Shown here one piece after another: positions 61,724 to 64,000 of a stretch of 64,000 bases of DNA. The position numbers and the translations under genes were made by a program. The DNA is from Deltaproteobacteria bacterium (GTDB lineage Bacteria > UBA10199 > JACPAL01 > GCA-016699445). Location of the stretch: the NCBI GenBank assembly GCA_016699445.1, contig CP064976.1, forward strand, positions 1,612,001 to 1,676,000. The letters run 5' to 3'. Positions within the stretch are counted from its first letter, which is position 1. The number at the start of each line of letters is the position of its first letter. The notes under the pieces are model-generated. The model made no database searches. It had not been told where the DNA came from and saw only the letters and a list, made by a program, of their open reading frames with translations.

Positions 61724-62887
61724 ATGAATATTACATTAGCCGAGCGCATAAAAAATCTTCCTCCTTATCTTTTTGCCGAAATTGATCGGTTGAAAGCGGA
61801 ACAAATTAAAAAAGGTGTCGATGTCATTGATCTTGGAGTGGGTGATCCGGATGTCGCAACCCCTAAGCATATTATTCAGGCTTTGCAAAAAGCAGCTGAA
61901 GATGCGGCCAATCATCAATATCCTAGCTACACCGGAATGAATAGTTTTCGTGAAGCGGCTGCAACGTGGATGAAAAATCGTTTTGGTGTGAGCTTAGATC
62001 CTGTGAGCGAAGTGGTGTCGTTGATTGGGTCTAAAGAAGGGATTGCTAATTTTCCTTTAGCTTTTGTGAATCCTGGTGATGTGGTTTTGGTGCCTTCTCC
62101 GGGTTATCCTCCTTACCATAGTGGAGCCTTGTTTGCCGGTGGTGTGCCGTATCATATGCATTTGAAACGTGAGCTGGGATTTTTGCCGGATCTTGAAGCG
62201 ATTCCTGCTGACATTGTGGCTCGTGCCAAAGTCATGCATGTGAATTATCCCAACAATCCTACAGGAGCGATTGCCGGAAAAGATTTTTATGAGCGCGTGA
62301 TCGCATTTGCCAAAAAACATAACATCATCGTGTGTGCAGATGCGGCTTATGTGGAACAGTATGATCAGGTAAAACCCATTTCCTTTTTGGAAGTCCCTGG
62401 AGCGCGTGACGTGGGGATTGAGTTTCATTCTCTTTCAAAGACCTACAATATGACCGGCTGGCGCATTGGTTTTGCGTGTGGCAACAAAGACATCATTGCT
62501 GGTCTTGGAAAAGTGAAGACCAATATTGATTCCGGTATTTTTCAAGCGGTGCAACATGCGGGCATTGCCGCTCTCACCAGCGATCAAGGATGTGTTGATG
62601 AGATGCGACAAATTTATCGTCGTCGTCGTCAACTCTTAGTGTCTGGTCTGAAAAAATTAGGCTGGGATGTGGCTTCCGCCGCTGCTGCTTTTTATGTGTG
62701 GGTGGCGGTTCCTAAAGGCAGTGATTCCAAAACATTTGCCAAAAAAGTTTTAGAAGAAGCGGGTATCGTCATCACTCCAGGAGTGGGCTTTGGTGAAGGT
62801 GGAGAAGGGTATGTGCGTTTCGCGCTTACTCGGGATGAAAACCGTCTTCAAGAAGCTCTTCAACGACTTGAGAAAATTAAGTTTTGA
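61724..62887 (+). CDS. dapL: LL-diaminopimelate aminotransferase
   Basis: DapL is a fold-type I PLP aminotransferase turning tetrahydrodipicolinate directly into LL-diaminopimelate, bypassing DapD, DapC and DapE. The 387-residue protein shows IDLGVGDPDVATPKHII, SYTGMNSFREAAATWMKNRF, PSPGYPPYHSGALFAGG, NYPNNPTGAIA, the PLP Lys in SLSKTYNMTGWRIGFACG, and YVRFALTRDENRL. The YTGMNSFREA and FHSLSKTYNMTGWR patterns fit the DapL2-type branch. The start ATG 61724 is supported by the short promoter distance and conserved N-terminus. No other route genes (dapD, dapE) are in the window, and dapA, dapB, dapF and lysA are all at 15.6-19.5 kb. Overlaps folK by four bases. Confidence 0.9.
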   Translation: MNITLAERIKNLPPYLFAEIDRLKAEQIKKGVDVIDLGVGDPDVATPKHIIQALQKAAEDAANHQYPSYTGMNSFREAAATWMKNRFGVSLDPVSEVVSLIGSKEGIANFPLAFVNPGDVVLVPSPGYPPYHSGALFAGGVPYHMHLKRELGFLPDLEAIPADIVARAKVMHVNYPNNPTGAIAGKDFYERVIAFAKKHNIIVCADAAYVEQYDQVKPISFLEVPGARDVGIEFHSLSKTYNMTGWRIGFACGNKDIIAGLGKVKTNIDSGIFQAVQHAGIAALTSDQGCVDEMRQIYRRRRQLLVSGLKKLGWDVASAAAAFYVWVAVPKGSDSKTFAKKVLEEAGIVITPGVGFGEGGEGYVRFALTRDENRLQEALQRLEKIKF

Positions 62888-63351
62888 GTATCTTGAGTTA
62901 CATGGCTGTTGGTTCTAATCTAGGTGACCGACTTCAGAATATTCAAACTGTTCAACAAAAACTGAATACTTCCGAGATAAAGGTTCTTCGTACGTCTCCA
63001 TTTTATGAAACTCAGGCTCTGTGTCGTCCAGATCAGGATTTTATGCCAGATTTTCTCAATGGTGTTTTTGAAGTTAAAACTTCTTTGAGTCCTGAAGCTC
63101 TTCTAAATGCTATCGAAAAAATTGAAAGAGACATGGGCCGTACTTCAAAAAGTGATTGGTCGCCACGTGTGATTGATCTCGATATTCTTTTTTATGGAGA
63201 TCAAATCATTGATACAGCACATCTTCAGATTCCCCACCCTGAAATTCAAAATCGTTGGTTTGTATTAAAACCCTTGTCAGATTTGATTCCGGACTTTAAG
63301 CACCCACTACTTTTAAAAACCGTTCAACAATTATTGAGTGAACTAACCTAA
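62884..63351 (+). CDS. folK: 2-Amino-4-hydroxy-6-hydroxymethyldihydropteridine pyrophosphokinase
   Basis: FolK transfers pyrophosphate from ATP to the pterin precursor in folate synthesis. The 155-residue protein has the motifs YMAVGSNLGDRLQNIQ, SPFYETQALCRPDQDFMPDFLNGV, ERDMGRTSKSDWSPRVIDLDI and IPHPEIQNRWFVLKPL, including the conserved acidic Mg2+ pair DLDI. The start is TTG at 62884, overlapping the dapL stop, or ATG 62902; the TTG gives the usual six-residue lead to the YMAVGSN motif. The length is normal. It is translated in the same operon as dapL, with talC next. Confidence 0.93.
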   Translation: MSILSYMAVGSNLGDRLQNIQTVQQKLNTSEIKVLRTSPFYETQALCRPDQDFMPDFLNGVFEVKTSLSPEALLNAIEKIERDMGRTSKSDWSPRVIDLDILFYGDQIIDTAHLQIPHPEIQNRWFVLKPLSDLIPDFKHPLLLKTVQQLLSELT

Positions 63352-63360
63352 GGAGTTTTT

Positions 63361-64000
63361 ATGGAATTTTTTCTAGATACCGCTGACACAAAAGAAATCA
63401 AAGAATGTTGGGACATGGGAGTGATTGATGGCGTGACCACCAATCCTTCTCTCGCAGCTAAAACAGGGCGTAATTATGACGAGACCATTAAGGAAATTGC
63501 GACAATTGTCGATGGCCCAATCAGTGCAGAAACGGTGAGTTTAGATTATGAAGGCATGCTCAAAGAAGCCTATCACTTTGCAAAAATGCACAAGAATATC
63601 GTGATCAAAGTCCCTATGACATTGACGGCGATGAAGGTGGTTAAAAAACTTGCTAGCGAAGGTATTAAAACAAACGTCACCTTACTTTTTAGTCCTAACC
63701 AAGCTCTTCTGGCCGCAAAAGCTGGAGCGACTTATGTGAGCCCTTTCGTCGTACGTTTCGATGATATTTCGGAAGAAGGAATGCTGTTAATCGAACACAT
63801 CCGCCAGATTTATGACAATTACGAATTCAAAACAAAAATCCTGGTCGCATCGATTCGCAATCCTATCCACGTCCGTGACTCCGCTTTGATTGGTGCCGAT
63901 GTTGCGACGATTCCCTACAGTGTTATCAAACAATTGGCCAACCATCCTTTGACTGACATTGGTATTGAGAAGTTTTTGAAGGATTGGGAAAAGGTGCCGA
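63361..64000 (+). CDS. tal: TalC-type transaldolase / fructose-6-phosphate aldolase, 3' end cut by window edge
   Basis: At least 213 residues of a small transaldolase of the pentose-phosphate pathway. Motifs: MEFFLDTADTKEIKE, GVIDGVTTNPSLAAK, IVIKVPMTLTAMKVV with the Schiff-base Lys, GIKTNVTLLFSPNQALLAAK, and ATIPYSVIKQLANHPLTDIG. The position after YVSPFV has Val-Arg rather than the more common Gly-Arg. Start ATG 63361 has a TAAGGAGTTTTT site ten bases after folK. The reading frame is still open at the right edge but nearly the full family length is present. Confidence 0.92.
   Translation, partial: MEFFLDTADTKEIKECWDMGVIDGVTTNPSLAAKTGRNYDETIKEIATIVDGPISAETVSLDYEGMLKEAYHFAKMHKNIVIKVPMTLTAMKVVKKLASEGIKTNVTLLFSPNQALLAAKAGATYVSPFVVRFDDISEEGMLLIEHIRQIYDNYEFKTKILVASIRNPIHVRDSALIGADVATIPYSVIKQLANHPLTDIGIEKFLKDWEKVP

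Noticed and set aside
1..64000. tRNA, rRNA or CRISPR arrays in intergenic gaps.
   Set aside because: Gaps are mostly below 130 bases and I saw no cloverleaf-like arms or regular repeat-spacer units; the only long structured RNA is the SAM-I riboswitch.

Overview
The window looks like a chromosomal segment of a Gram-negative bacterium of moderately low GC content. Evidence for an outer membrane is a TolQ-TolR-TolA-TolB cluster, a TolC-type protein, a lipobox lipoprotein and an outer-membrane beta-barrel protein. Lysine synthesis through DapL, eukaryote-like protein kinases, a SAM-I riboswitch and a Rsb-type phosphatase/STAS/ATPase module would fit the former deltaproteobacteria (Myxococcota/Bdellovibrionota-like groups). 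That placement is a guess from gene content; there is no rRNA or tRNA in the window.

Layout. 1-1.75 kb: end-truncated glycyl-tRNA synthetase and a small secreted protein, both minus strand. 1.8-11 kb: two-component system, then a metal-type RND efflux operon (TolC, adaptor, pump, second adaptor) that is broken in several places, then a phosphodiester glycosidase-like protein. 11-13.3 kb (minus): rho and a VapBC-like toxin-antitoxin pair. 13.4-24.8 kb (plus): an unknown gene, argH, lysA-dapF-dapA-dapB, a beta-helix lipoprotein, a NifU-like protein, cstA and a tandem universal stress protein. 24.8-30.3 kb: two large unknown proteins on the minus strand around a CoA-transferase. 30.4-35.8 kb: 2-oxoglutarate dehydrogenase operon sucA-sucB-lpdA. 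35.9-40.6 kb: two receiver-only regulators, a Ppx/GppA phosphatase, a four-repeat SPFH protein and a MazF-type toxin-antitoxin pair. 40.6-44 kb (minus): tolQRAB. 44-49.2 kb: two atypical protein kinases with unknown helical partners. 49.3-54.65 kb (minus): a sulfur/cysteine operon led by a SAM-I riboswitch. 54.7-55.4 kb: a HigBA-like pair with a broken toxin. 55.5-64 kb: a metallopeptidase/propeller/beta-barrel protein, a four-gene partner-switching module, a secreted protein, dapL, folK and a TalC-type transaldolase that runs off the end.

Biology. dapA, dapB, dapL, dapF and lysA together give the full aminotransferase route from aspartate semialdehyde to lysine. The most interesting locus is the riboswitch-led sulfur operon: cysteine synthase remnant, threonine synthase, NIL-domain protein, CysM-like cysteine synthase, JAMM peptidase, and an ATP sulfurylase with a ThiS/MoaD-like sulfur-carrier domain fused to its N-terminus. 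This resembles the CysO-CysM-Mec+ pathway, but the carrier diglycine is buried inside a fusion, which suggests processing by the neighbouring JAMM peptidase.

Two cautions run through the window. At least eight genes, including sucA, sucB, lysA and tolA, are split by single-base changes in homopolymer runs, which suggests sequence error more than decay. Separately, palindromic repeats sit in frame inside at least three protein genes (tolB, ppx, the metallopeptidase/barrel gene).
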